Source: Chamaesiphon sp031376885 (GTDB lineage: Bacteria > Cyanobacteriota > Cyanobacteriia > Cyanobacteriales > Chamaesiphonaceae). From it: a stretch of DNA of 64,000 nucleotides. Positions 43,608 through 53,127 of this stretch are shown here, piece after piece; the first letter of the stretch is position 1, and each line of letters starts with the position of its first letter. The translations under genes were made by a program, and so were the position numbers. The DNA is taken from positions 1 to 64,000 of the forward strand of contig JANMEL010000301.1 in the NCBI GenBank assembly GCA_031376885.1, written 5' to 3'. Under the pieces are notes generated by a model. The model was not told where the DNA came from, searched no databases, and saw nothing but the letters and a program-made list of their open reading frames with translations.

Positions 43608-43829
43608 TTCCTCAACAGAAATCACAACTTTTTGTTCACATTCATTGACTTTTACCTGAAAACCTCGATCGCTTGGTGTCAGTCCGTGAATTGTTTGCCG
43701 AAAGCTCATTTCAGCCTCAGTATATTTTAATCCAGCTTGTTGATGCTTCCAACCATAGTTAGGCAGCAAAACAACGGGAATAAATTTTAATGCTTGCGGA
43801 GATGGTTCGAGATGAAAAAGTGTTATCAA
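43602..43829 (-). CDS. Short hypothetical ORF, doubtful
   Basis: 75 aa (PNYGWKHQQAGLKYTEAEMSFRQ in the middle). No family recognised. Together with 43830-44249, where partial frames such as YLRQQTQAFVAESYKQLRQ (near 44030-44110) break off at stops, it may be the wreck of older genes. An RBS is not evident. Confidence 0.25.
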   Translation of the reverse strand: MITLFHLEPSPQALKFIPVVLLPNYGWKHQQAGLKYTEAEMSFRQTIHGLTPSDRGFQVKVNECEQKVVISVEEI

Positions 43830-44249
43830 TGATTTTGTGCCAAGTCGTTAAATAATTCGATCGGTAAAATTTTCGGAATAATTCATACCATGTTTGTCCT
43901 AGTAGAATTGGGCATCCTCATCACTATAACCCAGATGGAATAAGAATTTCAGTTGATTATCGCTTGAGAGAGGCTACCCCAAAGACATCTAATCTCATCC
44001 AGAAATCCGCCCTGTTACACTAACCAGACAGATTTTCTACCTTCGTCAACAAACACAAGCCTTTGTTGCTGAATCCTACAAGCAGCTACGCCAACATTTA
44101 TCGAACGGGGAACAATGGGGGTCAGGTGCCACGTCAACTAGGTAATGAGCCACGAAATTGGAAATTAGTGTAAAAACTACCCCAAATCCAAAAATTCAGG
44201 CTAGAATTGCGGTTGGTGTGAGTCAGTTTAAAGATAACGAGTAAAAAAT

Positions 44250-44435
44250 ATGCATCATAGTACCGTAACCCTCGATAGATCTGTTGCTACGACTACTTTA
44301 GAGCAAGAACAGCAAATCGCCAAATTGAACAAAGCCCTATATCAAGCGGCTCATCAACAGAAATTTCTCGATCTCCAAGCTGAAGTCGATACTCTCCTAT
44401 CCCAATTGCAATCCCTTCAGCAAGTAACTATTTAG
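44250..44435 (+). CDS. Small coiled-coil protein
   Basis: 61 aa: a short polar start then a helix LEQEQQIAKLNKALYQAAHQQKFLDLQAEVDTLLSQLQSLQ with clear heptads. No function known. It has its own start with an AT-rich leader, and the codon use is normal. Short proteins of this kind occur in cyanobacteria, though I cannot name a family. A perfect 20-bp palindrome (44487-44506, GGGCAATTC arm) lies after it. Confidence 0.55.
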   Translation: MHHSTVTLDRSVATTTLEQEQQIAKLNKALYQAAHQQKFLDLQAEVDTLLSQLQSLQQVTI

Positions 44436-44633
44436 GGGTGAGGATTGGATAATTTGCGGGTAAAACGCACCTGACAACAACGATAAGGGCAATTCATGAA
44501 TTGCCCGTACCCTTAATCTAAGAAGTCGGTTTAATAATAAATCATACCCAGATTCAGCAGCGGCAATTTGCGTAAGCGCGAGAGTTGCACGCTGCGATCT
44601 GCGCGAAGACGGGATTTGTCGATCGAGCGTCAA

Positions 44634-45980
44634 TTATTTGTCCATCATTTGCTCGACGAAGTTGGTGTAGACTTCTCCGGCAATAAATTTTGGATGTTCT
44701 AGAATTCGTTGATGAAAATCGATCGTTGTTGGTACGCCAGTGATAGCATACTCCCGTAGAGCGCGTCTCATCCGACGAATGGCGGTTTCTCGATCGACTC
44801 CCCAGACAATCAATTTGCCAATCAGAGAGTCGTAAAAAGGCGGAATCTCGTAATCGGTATACACATGGGAATCGATCCGCACTCCTGGGCCACCTGGAGC
44901 CAGATAACCAGTTATTTTACCAGGACATGGACGGAAATTGTACCTGGGATCCTCAGCATTGACACGACACTCGATCGAATGACCCTTTAATATTACCTGT
45001 TCCTGAGTCAATGAGAGCTTTTCACCCTGAGCTACCCGAATCTGCTCGGCGATGAGATCCAATCCCGTAATCATCTCCGTCACCGGATGTTCCACCTGAA
45101 TCCGAGTATTCATTTCCATAAAATAGAAATCGCCATACTTATCTAGCAAGAATTCTACCGTTCCCACACCCGCATAATCGATCGACTTAGCCGCCGCGAT
45201 CGCCGCCGCCCCCATTTTGAGCCTCAACTCTGGAGTCAAAGCTGGACTAGGAGCCTCTTCCAACAACTTCTGATGGCGGCGTTGAATCGAACAATCCCGC
45301 TCGCCCAGATGAATCACATTACCATAATTGTCCGCCAAAATTTGAAACTCAATATGGCGGGGACACTCAATAAACTTCTCCACATACACCCCACCATTTC
45401 CAAACGCCGCCTCCGCTTCTCCCTGCGCCGCATGGTACAGCCGCACCAAATCCTCCTCTACATGTACCAAGCGCATCCCGCGCCCACCACCACCAGCCGT
45501 AGCTTTGAGCATCACCGGATAACCAATTTCTGCCGCCACCTTCAGAGCCTCATCAGCATCAGCCAATAACCCCTCACTCCCTGGCACCGTGGGCACACCC
45601 ACTCGCTTCATCGTCGCCTTCGCGGTAGACTTATCACCCATCGCCCGCATCGCCGCCGGAGAAGGCCCAATAAAAGTAAGATGATGATCGGCACAAATCT
45701 CCGCAAACCGAGCATTCTCGGCCAAAAATCCATAACCTGGATGAATCGCCGTCGCATTTCGGGTCAGCGCAGCAGATATAATATTCGGGATATTCAGATA
45801 ACTTTTACTGCCGATCGGCTCGCCAATACACACCGCTTCGTCTGCCAATTGTACATGTAGAGCGTTGCGATCGATCGTTGAATGCACTGCCACCGTACCA
45901 ATTCCCATCTCCCCACAGGTACGAATTACTCTTAGGGCGATTTCCCCACGATTGGCAATTAAAATTTTAGAAAATGACAT
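44634..45980 (-). CDS. accC: Biotin carboxylase of acetyl-CoA carboxylase
   Basis: 448 aa, full length. KILIANRGEIALRVIRTC start, ATP-grasp glycine loop KATAGGGGRGMRLV, FIECPRHIEFQILAD, RDCSIQRRHQKLLEEAP and EMNTRIQVEHPVTE are all intact. It carboxylates biotin on AccB, the first step of fatty-acid synthesis. Not clustered with accB here. Links functionally to bioY and fabI in this window. Confidence 0.98.
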   Translation of the reverse strand: MSFSKILIANRGEIALRVIRTCGEMGIGTVAVHSTIDRNALHVQLADEAVCIGEPIGSKSYLNIPNIISAALTRNATAIHPGYGFLAENARFAEICADHHLTFIGPSPAAMRAMGDKSTAKATMKRVGVPTVPGSEGLLADADEALKVAAEIGYPVMLKATAGGGGRGMRLVHVEEDLVRLYHAAQGEAEAAFGNGGVYVEKFIECPRHIEFQILADNYGNVIHLGERDCSIQRRHQKLLEEAPSPALTPELRLKMGAAAIAAAKSIDYAGVGTVEFLLDKYGDFYFMEMNTRIQVEHPVTEMITGLDLIAEQIRVAQGEKLSLTQEQVILKGHSIECRVNAEDPRYNFRPCPGKITGYLAPGGPGVRIDSHVYTDYEIPPFYDSLIGKLIVWGVDRETAIRRMRRALREYAITGVPTTIDFHQRILEHPKFIAGEVYTNFVEQMMDK

Positions 45981-46246
45981 TATAATAGGTTCCTAGCTCT
46001 AGAGATTGGGGATTTTGTCCCTAGTTGAGAATTGATTGAGTTTAACAGGTCAGGATTATTATTGCGGTATTTTCACAGTTCTAAGATCCATCATACCAGA
46101 AGGTCGCCGTACGCTCGATCGGGTGCGAAAATATCCAGACATGGAAATACCGTGACGATCGAATCTCATGGGTCGCCAATAGGATCGAGTGGTAAACTGA
46201 CGATGACCACAATCGATCGTCGCAGACGGCGCGCAAGCTTCGACCT

Positions 46247-46588
46247 ATGAGCTATACTGAGATTCCTGTAACTGAATTAGCCCGAAAATGGCTCGACAAC
46301 ACCAATTTAACCGATCAGCTAGTTGATGTCAGGGAACCCCAGGAACTAGCCATTGCCAACCTACCAAACTTTATCAATTTACCATTGAGTGAATACGCAG
46401 ATTGGGCACCGGAAATATCTACTCGGCTGGATCGAGATCTCCCGACGTTCGTTCTATGTCATCATGGCGTAAGGTCGGCTCAAATGTGTCAATGGCTCGT
46501 AAGTCAAGGATTTAGTCAGGTAAGTAATATTATCGGTGGTATCGATGCCTATAGTAATTTGGTAGATCCGAGCATCCCGAAATACTAA
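46247..46588 (+). CDS. Rhodanese-domain protein
   Basis: 113 aa, a single rhodanese domain. LVDVREPQELAIANLPNFINLPL is the first conserved half; FVLCHHGVRSAQMCQWLVSQGF has the active-site Cys71 loop; NIIGGIDAYS closes it. The catalytic Cys is intact, so sulphur transfer is possible; the substrate is unknown. Divergent from accC across 266 bp. Confidence 0.9.
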   Translation: MSYTEIPVTELARKWLDNTNLTDQLVDVREPQELAIANLPNFINLPLSEYADWAPEISTRLDRDLPTFVLCHHGVRSAQMCQWLVSQGFSQVSNIIGGIDAYSNLVDPSIPKY

Positions 46589-46662
46589 GAACTGTTTGGA
46601 AAATTATAGCAGGGGTCAGAGGTCAGGTGTCAGGGGTCAGTTTGGAAAAGCTGACGCAATAA

Positions 46663-46733
46663 TGGTTTGTTGGCGTAGCCTCCGCCAGAGCGGAAGCGTT
46701 TGCATCTGTCCTAACCGCCCTGGCGTTTGCTAT
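46663..46733. repeat. Dispersed repeat (GTTGGCGTAGCC family)
   Basis: Near-identical to 19531-19602, ending CCCTGGCGTTTGCT. Preceded by GGGGTCAG units. Part of a 46589-47312 stretch that holds only repeats up to the tRNA. Confidence 0.85.
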
Positions 46734-46882
46734 ATTTGAGTACCTGCGTAGTCTTATTACCCCACACTTCTGCTAAGGCAGACGCTACGCGTTGGCAAAG
46801 CCTGCGCCTTGCGCCAACGACAGGCAATTGCATTGGGCAAGGCTGCGCCAACAGTGCATCGCCCCAGCCCTCTCCTTGTAAA

Positions 46883-47080
46883 GGCTACCGTGTACACACA
46901 AGTTTTCCTGAGACGGACTTTGCGATTCTCTCAACAACATCCGCATCCCACACACCAACAAATCTGCCGCAAGCCCACCCCACCGTGTCAAACCAAACCC
47001 TTTGAGGGGGGGCTTGGGGGGGGGACACTCCCCCCACCAATGGGGGGTCTGGGGGTCAGAACCCCCAGATCCGGGTTCTA
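46883..47080. repeat. G-rich dispersed repeat, copy 3
   Basis: GCTACCGTGTACACACAAG start, shared ACACACCAACAAATCTGCCG, CAAACCAAACCCTTTGAGGG, poly-G, and ends CCAGATCCGGGTTCTA. Matches 35582-35829 over nearly the whole length. A GTTCGCGTAGCGTCTGCC repeat follows at 47148-47165. Confidence 0.88.
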
Positions 47081-47312
47081 GACAGCACTAGAATCACAAC
47101 GGATCTGAGCAATGAGTGCAAAGGGGAGGGGTAAATCAACCTAAAACGTTCGCGTAGCGTCTGCCTTAGCAGAAGTCTAGCCAACTTGTCCATACACGGT
47201 AGTCCCCTTGGCAAGGGGTAGCTCCTGCTCCCGATCGAAAAAGAATTTTCCCAGGGGGTTGCCAGGAATCGATAAGTCATGTTATATTAAATGAGCTGAG
47301 GGAAACAACCGA

Positions 47313-47389
<77 letters not shown>

Positions 47390-47400
47390 AATGCAAAGAG

Positions 47401-47430
47401 AAACCCAATCGTACAAACGGTTGGGTTTTT
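47401..47430. terminator. Terminator hairpin after tRNA
   Basis: AAACCCAATCG and CGGTTGGGTTTTT pair around TACAAA (one G:T) and end in a T-run. Serves the tRNA, and possibly the convergent methyltransferase gene. Confidence 0.8.
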
Positions 47431-47446
47431 CACGTTCTAAAACCGC

Positions 47447-48232
47447 CTACAATTTGAGGGCGATCGAAAGACCATCGCCGATCGGTAAAACTGTCACTCT
47501 AACCCGTCGATCCTCCACTAATTCACGATTGAAAAGATCGATACCGCGAGTAAACTCATCACTATAGCCATCGGGATTGAGTACTCGCCCTTGCCAAAGT
47601 ACATCGGTAGCAATCAATAATCCATTAGGTCGTAATAACTCGATCGCGCGACGGTAATATAGAAGATATTGATGTTTGAGTACGCCGATCGTAATCAGAT
47701 CGAAAGTTTCCACATCTTTAACCAGCAATAGCCGATCTAATACCTCTAAACCACTGCCGAGGTGAAGATCGATTCGGTTCCCTACTCCAGCTTGCTCCCA
47801 ATGAGTTTGCGCCACAGCCACATGAGCACCCGCAACCCCACAACTAAGCACCTTTCCATGGTTGGGCATCGCTAGAGCGATAGCTAGGGTAGAGTAGCCG
47901 CAAAAAATCCCCGCTTCTAATACCCGAATCGCACCCATTGATTGGATGGAGAGCGCGATGAACTCCACCTGAGCTAATGTTGGCTGCATTTGAGCCAAAG
48001 GATAATTAGCAGTGTCTTGTTGCAAATTGAGCAGTAAATCTCGATGTGGAGTAGAAATCGATCGAATGTATCGATCTATGCGTTCTTCTACCCCAGTGCT
48101 AGCTTGTGGGGAAAGATAACTATGAGGATTTTCGGCAAATTGACGGCTACAAATTTTACACTGGTAACGTTGTTTGCCCCGATAAAATCCATGTTTTCGG
48201 ATCTCCGTAGATTTACAATTGGGGCACTTCAT
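47447..48232 (-). CDS. Zinc-ribbon / O-methyltransferase fusion protein
   Basis: 261 aa in one frame. Residues 1-35 are a zinc ribbon, CPNC (3-6) and CKIC (25-28), with KHGFYRGKQRYQCK, the same pattern as the DNA-binding N-terminus of IS1-type transposase InsA. Residues about 48-261 are a COG4122-type class I O-methyltransferase: IDRYIRSIS, MQPTLAQVEFIALSIQ, RVLEAGIFCGYSTLAIALAM (SAM motif I), YYRRAIELLRPNGLLIATDVLW. The usual GTFTG is GIFCG here, still Gly-rich. No other IS remnant is near. The ribbon may have been captured from a transposon; function of the pairing is unknown. Confidence 0.85.
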   Translation of the reverse strand: MKCPNCKSTEIRKHGFYRGKQRYQCKICSRQFAENPHSYLSPQASTGVEERIDRYIRSISTPHRDLLLNLQQDTANYPLAQMQPTLAQVEFIALSIQSMGAIRVLEAGIFCGYSTLAIALAMPNHGKVLSCGVAGAHVAVAQTHWEQAGVGNRIDLHLGSGLEVLDRLLLVKDVETFDLITIGVLKHQYLLYYRRAIELLRPNGLLIATDVLWQGRVLNPDGYSDEFTRGIDLFNRELVEDRRVRVTVLPIGDGLSIALKL

Positions 48233-48293
48233 CGCAACAATGTATAGCAGGGGTCAGGGATCGGGGGTCAGTTTCAAAAAAGCTGACGGCACT

Positions 48294-48345
48294 GATGGTT
48301 TGAGGGTCTACATCTTTCCTAAACACCCTGGCGGTTGCTGTATAG
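48294..48345. repeat. Partial dispersed repeat
   Basis: GATGGTTTGAGGGTCTACATC ... CCCTGGCGGTTGCTGTAT is a shortened copy of the 19531 family, lying between the fusion gene and the ComFB gene, after GGGGTCAG units. Confidence 0.7.
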
Positions 48346-48348
48346 TCT

Positions 48349-48912
48349 CTAATTGTTGACTCCTACCAAGTGATTTTGGGATTCAAATTGTGGAGCATAG
48401 GATTGGAGTAGAGTACTGACTTGTTTGACAACTTCTTCACCACCGGGTTTGAAGATTGCTTGACGAGAGGGGAAAAATTCGGGACGATTGAGATTATGTT
48501 CGATCGCGGCTTGAACTTGCTCCACGATTAGGTATTGGAGTTCGGATCTGGCTCGATCGCGTTGATAACTAGCACCTTCTTCTGTCGTAGCATAGAGTGG
48601 GGGGAGGCGATTGAGTGCGTAGGCGGCAATATCACCAACATCCAATTGAGTATCGCCCTCAATTTCAAAAGCGGTAATCTGAGCGATCGCCTCAGTCAAT
48701 ACCAGCTCTTCCATGACATTGATAAATTGTTTGCGGGGAACTGTAACTACTTCTCCAGTCAACAACGCCCCCATGAGGCGATCGAGTCCCATATACTCTT
48801 CTACAGATAGTTCCGCCGCACTATCACAAATGCGCCCTACTTCTGCTTCCATTGCTGGGGTAAGGTAGCCATCATCCAAAGCCTGTTCTACGATCGCTTG
48901 TATATTCATCAT
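48349..48912 (-). CDS. ComFB-family protein
   Basis: 187 aa. The C-terminal half matches late-competence ComFB proteins: FEIEGDTQLDVGDIAAYALNRLPPLYATTEEGASYQRDRA, then a helix EQVQAAIEHNLNRPEFFPSR. The N-terminal half (about 1-80) is a helical domain often joined to it in cyanobacteria. ComFB-type domains have lately been linked to cyclic-dinucleotide binding in cyanobacteria. Soluble, single gene; a repeat follows its stop. Confidence 0.8.
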   Translation of the reverse strand: MMNIQAIVEQALDDGYLTPAMEAEVGRICDSAAELSVEEYMGLDRLMGALLTGEVVTVPRKQFINVMEELVLTEAIAQITAFEIEGDTQLDVGDIAAYALNRLPPLYATTEEGASYQRDRARSELQYLIVEQVQAAIEHNLNRPEFFPSRQAIFKPGGEEVVKQVSTLLQSYAPQFESQNHLVGVNN

Positions 48913-49073
48913 GGGGAAACGGGTAATAACAATCTTGTCTAGCTAAAGTGCCAACTTTCGGTAAGCCACTAGTTGGAGTTACTAGACGAAGGTGGCACCA
49001 AAAACTCCAGCCTCAACTATTGTACCCAGACTCCACTAGCTAACCACTCACGATCGCCAATGAATCTTAATTT

Positions 49074-49289
49074 AGGGGATAGGGGATAGGGGATAGGGGA
49101 TAGGGGATAGGGGATAGGGAATAGGGGATAGGGGATAGGGGATAGGGGATGGGGGATGGGGGATAGGGAGTAGGGGATAGGGGATAGGGGATGGGGATAG
49201 GGAGTAGGGGATAGCGAAAAGTGGGGTACATTTGTCTTGGACCGCCTTTTACCGAACCCTATCCCCTATCCCCTATTCCCTATCCCCTA
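49074..49289. repeat. Long GGGGATA heptamer array with inverted arm
   Basis: About 140 bp of GGGGATA/GGGGATG/GGGAGTA units (49074-49214), a 32-bp gap, then the complementary CCCTATCC arm (49256-49288) running up to the ilvC stop. Could fold into a large hairpin. No gene in 48913-49294. Confidence 0.92.
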
Positions 49290-49294
49290 ATCAA

Positions 49295-50290
49295 TTAGCT
49301 TTTTTTCAACCAGCTAAACATGGCGCGGAGATCTTTCCCAACTGACTCGATTTGGTGTTCGGCTTCCCGACGACGAATAGCGGTGAATCCGGCGTTACCC
49401 GACTGTTTTTCGAGAATAAATTCACGGGCAAATTGCCCAGTTTGAATTTCGGTGAGGACTTTTTTCATCTCGGCTTTGGTTTCGGCGGTGACAATTCGGG
49501 AGCCGCGAGTATAGTCGCCATATTCGGCAGTATTGGAGATACTATCGCGCATGGTTGCCAATCCACCTTCGACGATGAGATCGACGATCAATTTAACTTC
49601 GTGGAGGCACTCAAAATAAGCTAATTCGGGCTGATAACCAGCTTCGACTAGGGTTTCAAACCCAGCCTTGATTAGGGCACTCAGACCGCCACAGAGGACT
49701 GCTTGTTCGCCAAAGAGATCGGTTTCGGTTTCTTCGCGGAAAGTGGTTTCGAGGATGCCTGCACGGGTACCGCCGACACCTTTGGCATATGCCATCGCTC
49801 GATCGCGTGCATGTCCAGAAGCGTCCTGATATACTGCAAATAGAGCTGGTACGCCTTGCCCTTGTTCGTAAGTGCGCCGCACTAGATGTCCAGGGCCTTT
49901 TGGTGCGACCATGACCACATCTACATCTGCGGGTGGTACTACTTGCCCAAAGTGAATATTAAATCCGTGGGCGAACGCCAGCACGTTCCCAGCGGTCAGG
50001 TTTGGGGCGATTTCTTCTTGATAAACTGCCCGTTGGACTTCATCGGGGAGTAAAATCATGATGAGGTCGGCGGCTTTGGCGGCATCTGCGACAGAATGCA
50101 CTTTCAAGCCTGCGCCTTCAGCTTTTGCTGTTGATTTACTACCAGGGTACAAACCCACAATTACGTTTACGCCACTATCTTTGAGGTTGAGGGCATGAGC
50201 GTGACCTTGGGAACCATAACCGATAATTGCTACGGTTTTGCCATTGAATAGGTCTAAATTAGCATCAGCATCATAATACATCTGCGCCAC
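49295..50290 (-). CDS. ilvC: Ketol-acid reductoisomerase
   Basis: 331 aa from a GTG at 50290 with AAGGAGAG 7 bases upstream; it then begins MAQMYYDADANLDLF like other cyanobacterial IlvC proteins. An earlier GTG at 50353 would add 21 residues without an RBS. VAIIGYGSQGHAHALNLKDSG is the NADPH loop; the KGPGHLVRRTYEQGQGVP and two Mg-binding Glu/Asp regions (EETETDLFGEQ, ECLHEVKLIVDL) are intact. Class I enzyme in valine, leucine and isoleucine synthesis. Confidence 0.97.
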   Translation of the reverse strand: MAQMYYDADANLDLFNGKTVAIIGYGSQGHAHALNLKDSGVNVIVGLYPGSKSTAKAEGAGLKVHSVADAAKAADLIMILLPDEVQRAVYQEEIAPNLTAGNVLAFAHGFNIHFGQVVPPADVDVVMVAPKGPGHLVRRTYEQGQGVPALFAVYQDASGHARDRAMAYAKGVGGTRAGILETTFREETETDLFGEQAVLCGGLSALIKAGFETLVEAGYQPELAYFECLHEVKLIVDLIVEGGLATMRDSISNTAEYGDYTRGSRIVTAETKAEMKKVLTEIQTGQFAREFILEKQSGNAGFTAIRRREAEHQIESVGKDLRAMFSWLKKS

Positions 50291-50398
50291 GATCGATCTC
50301 TCCTTAACCTTGTCTGTACTGTTGTCCTGTGCGGCGGTAGTTTTCGCTACCACAGGCAGACCATTTTAACATGCTCAGGTGTGGGAAGTTCGCTTAAA

Positions 50399-52345
50399 TC
50401 AGGAGGCTAGTTCGACTGCCAAGGATTCGTCGATCGCGTATTCTCCCATTGGCTGATATTCTGGGACTAGCTGATTGAGGGCGATCGTACATTCGGCGGC
50501 TCGCCCCATTGCAGCGATGGCGAGTAAATCTGTCAGTTGGGGCGATAATTCTGCCCAGCTTAATTTGTGCTCGTGAGCGCAGAAGATTTTAGCATGTTTG
50601 GTACGGGTCGCTTTGTCGCAATCGATCAATAGTTCTTCATAAATTTTTTCCCCAGGGCGTAAACCAGTAATTTCGATCTGCACATCCTTACCAGGTTCCA
50701 AACCGTAGAGTCGAATCGTTTGGGTGGCTAGATCGTAGATTTTGACGGGTTCGCCCATTTCGAGTAGGAATACTTCACCACCAGTCGCCATTGCTCCAGC
50801 TTGGATCACAAGTGTTGCCGCTTCTGGAATGGTCATAAAGTAGCGGGTGATATCTTCATGAGTGACAGTCAAAGATTTGCCTGCGAGGATTTGTTCTCGA
50901 AAGCGCGGCACCACCGAACCACTACTCCCTAACACATTACCAAACCGCACCATTGTAAAACAGGTATTGTGGCTGGGAAGATCGGCTAAAGCTTGGAGTA
51001 CCAATTCAGCTACCCGCTTGGTTGCGCCCATGACATTGGTCGGACGAACGGCTTTATCTGTGGAAATTAGCACGAATTTAGCTACTTGACAAGCGATCGC
51101 ACATTCAGCAGCAGCGATCGTACCGCCAATATTATTCAGTATCCCCGCGCCTGGATTGGCTTCGACGATCGGCACATGCTTATACGCTGCGGCATGATAA
51201 ATAGTCTCGACTCGATATTTTTTGAGTACACAGCTCAAAGCTAGAGTATCCGTCACCGAACCCAAACAAGCAACTATAAATAAATCGGGGTAATCTTCGA
51301 CGAGTTCCAACTCGATCCGATAGAGGGCGAATTCGTGCAACTCATATACAATCAATATTCTGGGCTGCTGATTGGCAATTTGACGACAGAGTTCTGCGCC
51401 GATCGAACCACCCGCCCCCGTGACTAAAACGGCTCGATCGGTGATATCATGTTGCAATAATTCGGGGTGCGGCGCGATCGGTTTGCGTCCCAGCAAATCT
51501 TCGATGTCTAGCTCGCGAATTTCTTTGACTGAGACATCACCGCTCAAAATCTCATTGATGCTCGGTACAGTTTTTACGCTCAGATTCAAGCCTTGAAGCT
51601 GCTTGAGGATCTCTCCCTTACGTTTTCCGTCGATCGAGGGCATCGCCAATAGAATCTCCTCAAAACCGATTTTCGCCTTGAGTTCGGCTAGGTATTTTGG
51701 CGCGTAAACCCGAATGCCCTGGACATTTCGACCTTGGAGATAGAGGTTATCATCTACAAATCCAATCAGCCGATCGGGATTTTCGATCGCCAAGGCTTGA
51801 GCTAGGAGACAGCCAGCACTGCCAGCCCCATAGATTACTACTCGACGTGGTATATTTTCGAGCGGATGATTTATCCGGCGCACCTCCATCAGCGTCGATC
51901 GGATTGCCAATCGACAACTCATTACGAGCAACAGAGACAAGAGCGCGTCATTGATAAAGATCGAATCAGGGACAATATTATTTGTGAATAGATTCGCCGT
52001 GATGCTGATGACGATCGCCGCAATGCTCAACGCCTTAACAGTTGAGAATAGAAACTCCCAGCCCATATATCTCAGAATTTGGCGATAAATCCCAAACCAC
52101 CAAAATAGCCCAACTTTGATCGCGACGATCCACAATACCAAACTACTGTGAGTCCAGATCTCGGTAGGTATGCGGTCAAAGCCTTTGGCAAAGCCGAGGG
52201 CAGCACCGATCGAGATCGGGAACAAACCGATGTCGATCGATGTCATGATCGTATACTTGCGACTGTTTGATAGTGCGTCAACCAGTTTTTCAATCGTCCC
52301 TGCGGTGACTTCAATACTCAACAAGGATCGGCTATTTGTGGACAT
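50399..52345 (-). CDS. capD: Nucleotide-sugar 4,6-dehydratase, CapD/FlaA1/PglF type
   Basis: 648 aa. Four membrane segments (about 35-150), then a first Rossmann-like part (RRVVIYGAGSAGCLLAQAL) and the catalytic extended SDR domain: AVLVTGAGGSIGAELCRQ, HAAAYKHVPIVE, STDKAVRPTNVMGATKR. Met replaces the usual SDR Tyr in NVMGATK, which is normal for this dehydratase group. It likely converts UDP-GlcNAc for capsule, exopolysaccharide or O-antigen. The start at 52345 follows a 740-bp gene-free region. Confidence 0.92.
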   Translation of the reverse strand: MSTNSRSLLSIEVTAGTIEKLVDALSNSRKYTIMTSIDIGLFPISIGAALGFAKGFDRIPTEIWTHSSLVLWIVAIKVGLFWWFGIYRQILRYMGWEFLFSTVKALSIAAIVISITANLFTNNIVPDSIFINDALLSLLLVMSCRLAIRSTLMEVRRINHPLENIPRRVVIYGAGSAGCLLAQALAIENPDRLIGFVDDNLYLQGRNVQGIRVYAPKYLAELKAKIGFEEILLAMPSIDGKRKGEILKQLQGLNLSVKTVPSINEILSGDVSVKEIRELDIEDLLGRKPIAPHPELLQHDITDRAVLVTGAGGSIGAELCRQIANQQPRILIVYELHEFALYRIELELVEDYPDLFIVACLGSVTDTLALSCVLKKYRVETIYHAAAYKHVPIVEANPGAGILNNIGGTIAAAECAIACQVAKFVLISTDKAVRPTNVMGATKRVAELVLQALADLPSHNTCFTMVRFGNVLGSSGSVVPRFREQILAGKSLTVTHEDITRYFMTIPEAATLVIQAGAMATGGEVFLLEMGEPVKIYDLATQTIRLYGLEPGKDVQIEITGLRPGEKIYEELLIDCDKATRTKHAKIFCAHEHKLSWAELSPQLTDLLAIAAMGRAAECTIALNQLVPEYQPMGEYAIDESLAVELAS

Positions 52346-52627
52346 AATGTTTGCGACATAACCTTTCTGAGTTTAATGAGTTAGAAGATAATTATTTCAG
52401 CCGAGGGTCAGACTCGATCTTATGGGTTCGATCGACATGAAGTAGCTACTAGCATCTTGGTGTGGTAAGCGAATCTAAATCGGCAACCTGCGGCCTTTGT
52501 CTGTAAATGGCGTACGGTCAAAGATTGAGAGTCGATTGACTGCTCAAAACTGGCGATCGTTCCACTGACTAAATTGTAAATGGAGGTAAACAATATATTT
52601 AACGTATATTTTTTTGGGATGAATGTA

Positions 52628-52645
52628 CTCAGCCAAATATATGAA
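52628..52645 (+). promoter_or_regulatory. Candidate operator, SLH-gene-upstream motif
   Basis: CTCAG-CCAAATAT-ATGAA, with CCTA 14 bp further on. Two more copies lie at 55835 and 55876, upstream of the second SLH gene. This one is 483 bp before the first SLH ATG. Near-palindromic TTCAG-N8-CTGAA form. Confidence 0.5.
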
Positions 52646-52839
52646 CTTGGAAAATCAACCCTAATTTAGCTAGATTTGGGTTCATAAGAGTTATAGATAG
52701 ATCCTGCATTTTCTACTTATTTTCTAAAATTTGCATGGATATTTTTATGTCCTCAAACCAAACATTTAGATCGAATTTAAAAAACAACTCAGAACATCGC
52801 CATCCGATCCGATCGGTTAAATCAACATCTGTTGGACTC

Positions 52840-52899
52840 TTAGTCTGCGTAGGCAGACTTTGCATCATTAGCGGCGACTTTAGTCGCTGGCTAACCGAA
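52840..52899. repeat. Double-hairpin dispersed repeat, intergenic copy
   Basis: Same 60 bp as 6500-6559 inside cmr3, with compensated changes in the hairpin (AGTCTGC/GCAGACT). Ordinary location between genes. The rest of 52346-53127 holds only the motifs listed separately. Confidence 0.8.
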
Positions 52900-52956
52900 A
52901 CGTATTGCAAGTCCTCTAGCTTGGTATAGTTAGGGTAGAGTAAAAACCTCAGAAAT

Positions 52957-52979
52957 TTTTATCTAAAGTTTAGATAAAA
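52957..52979. promoter_or_regulatory. Perfect 23-bp dyad upstream of SLH gene
   Basis: TTTTATCTAAA-G-TTTAGATAAAA, an 11-bp arm repeated exactly with one base between. Too tight for an RNA hairpin loop, so a dimer-binding operator is likelier. It lies 149 bp before the SLH ATG. Confidence 0.55.
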
Positions 52980-53127
52980 GATAGATTTTGGGGTACTCTA
53001 AAAATAACGACTAAACCCGCGAACTTTGTAGAATCGAGAATCAACAATTTATTTTCTCTAGATCCGGATAAATTGCAGTACAATGCGTATTGGCAACTTT
53101 TTCGGTGAGGAGTGCACTAGGAGAACC

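Noticed and set aside
46727..47280. Several short ORFs before the tRNA
   Set aside because: All translate dispersed repeats; near-identical frames occur at the other repeat copies.
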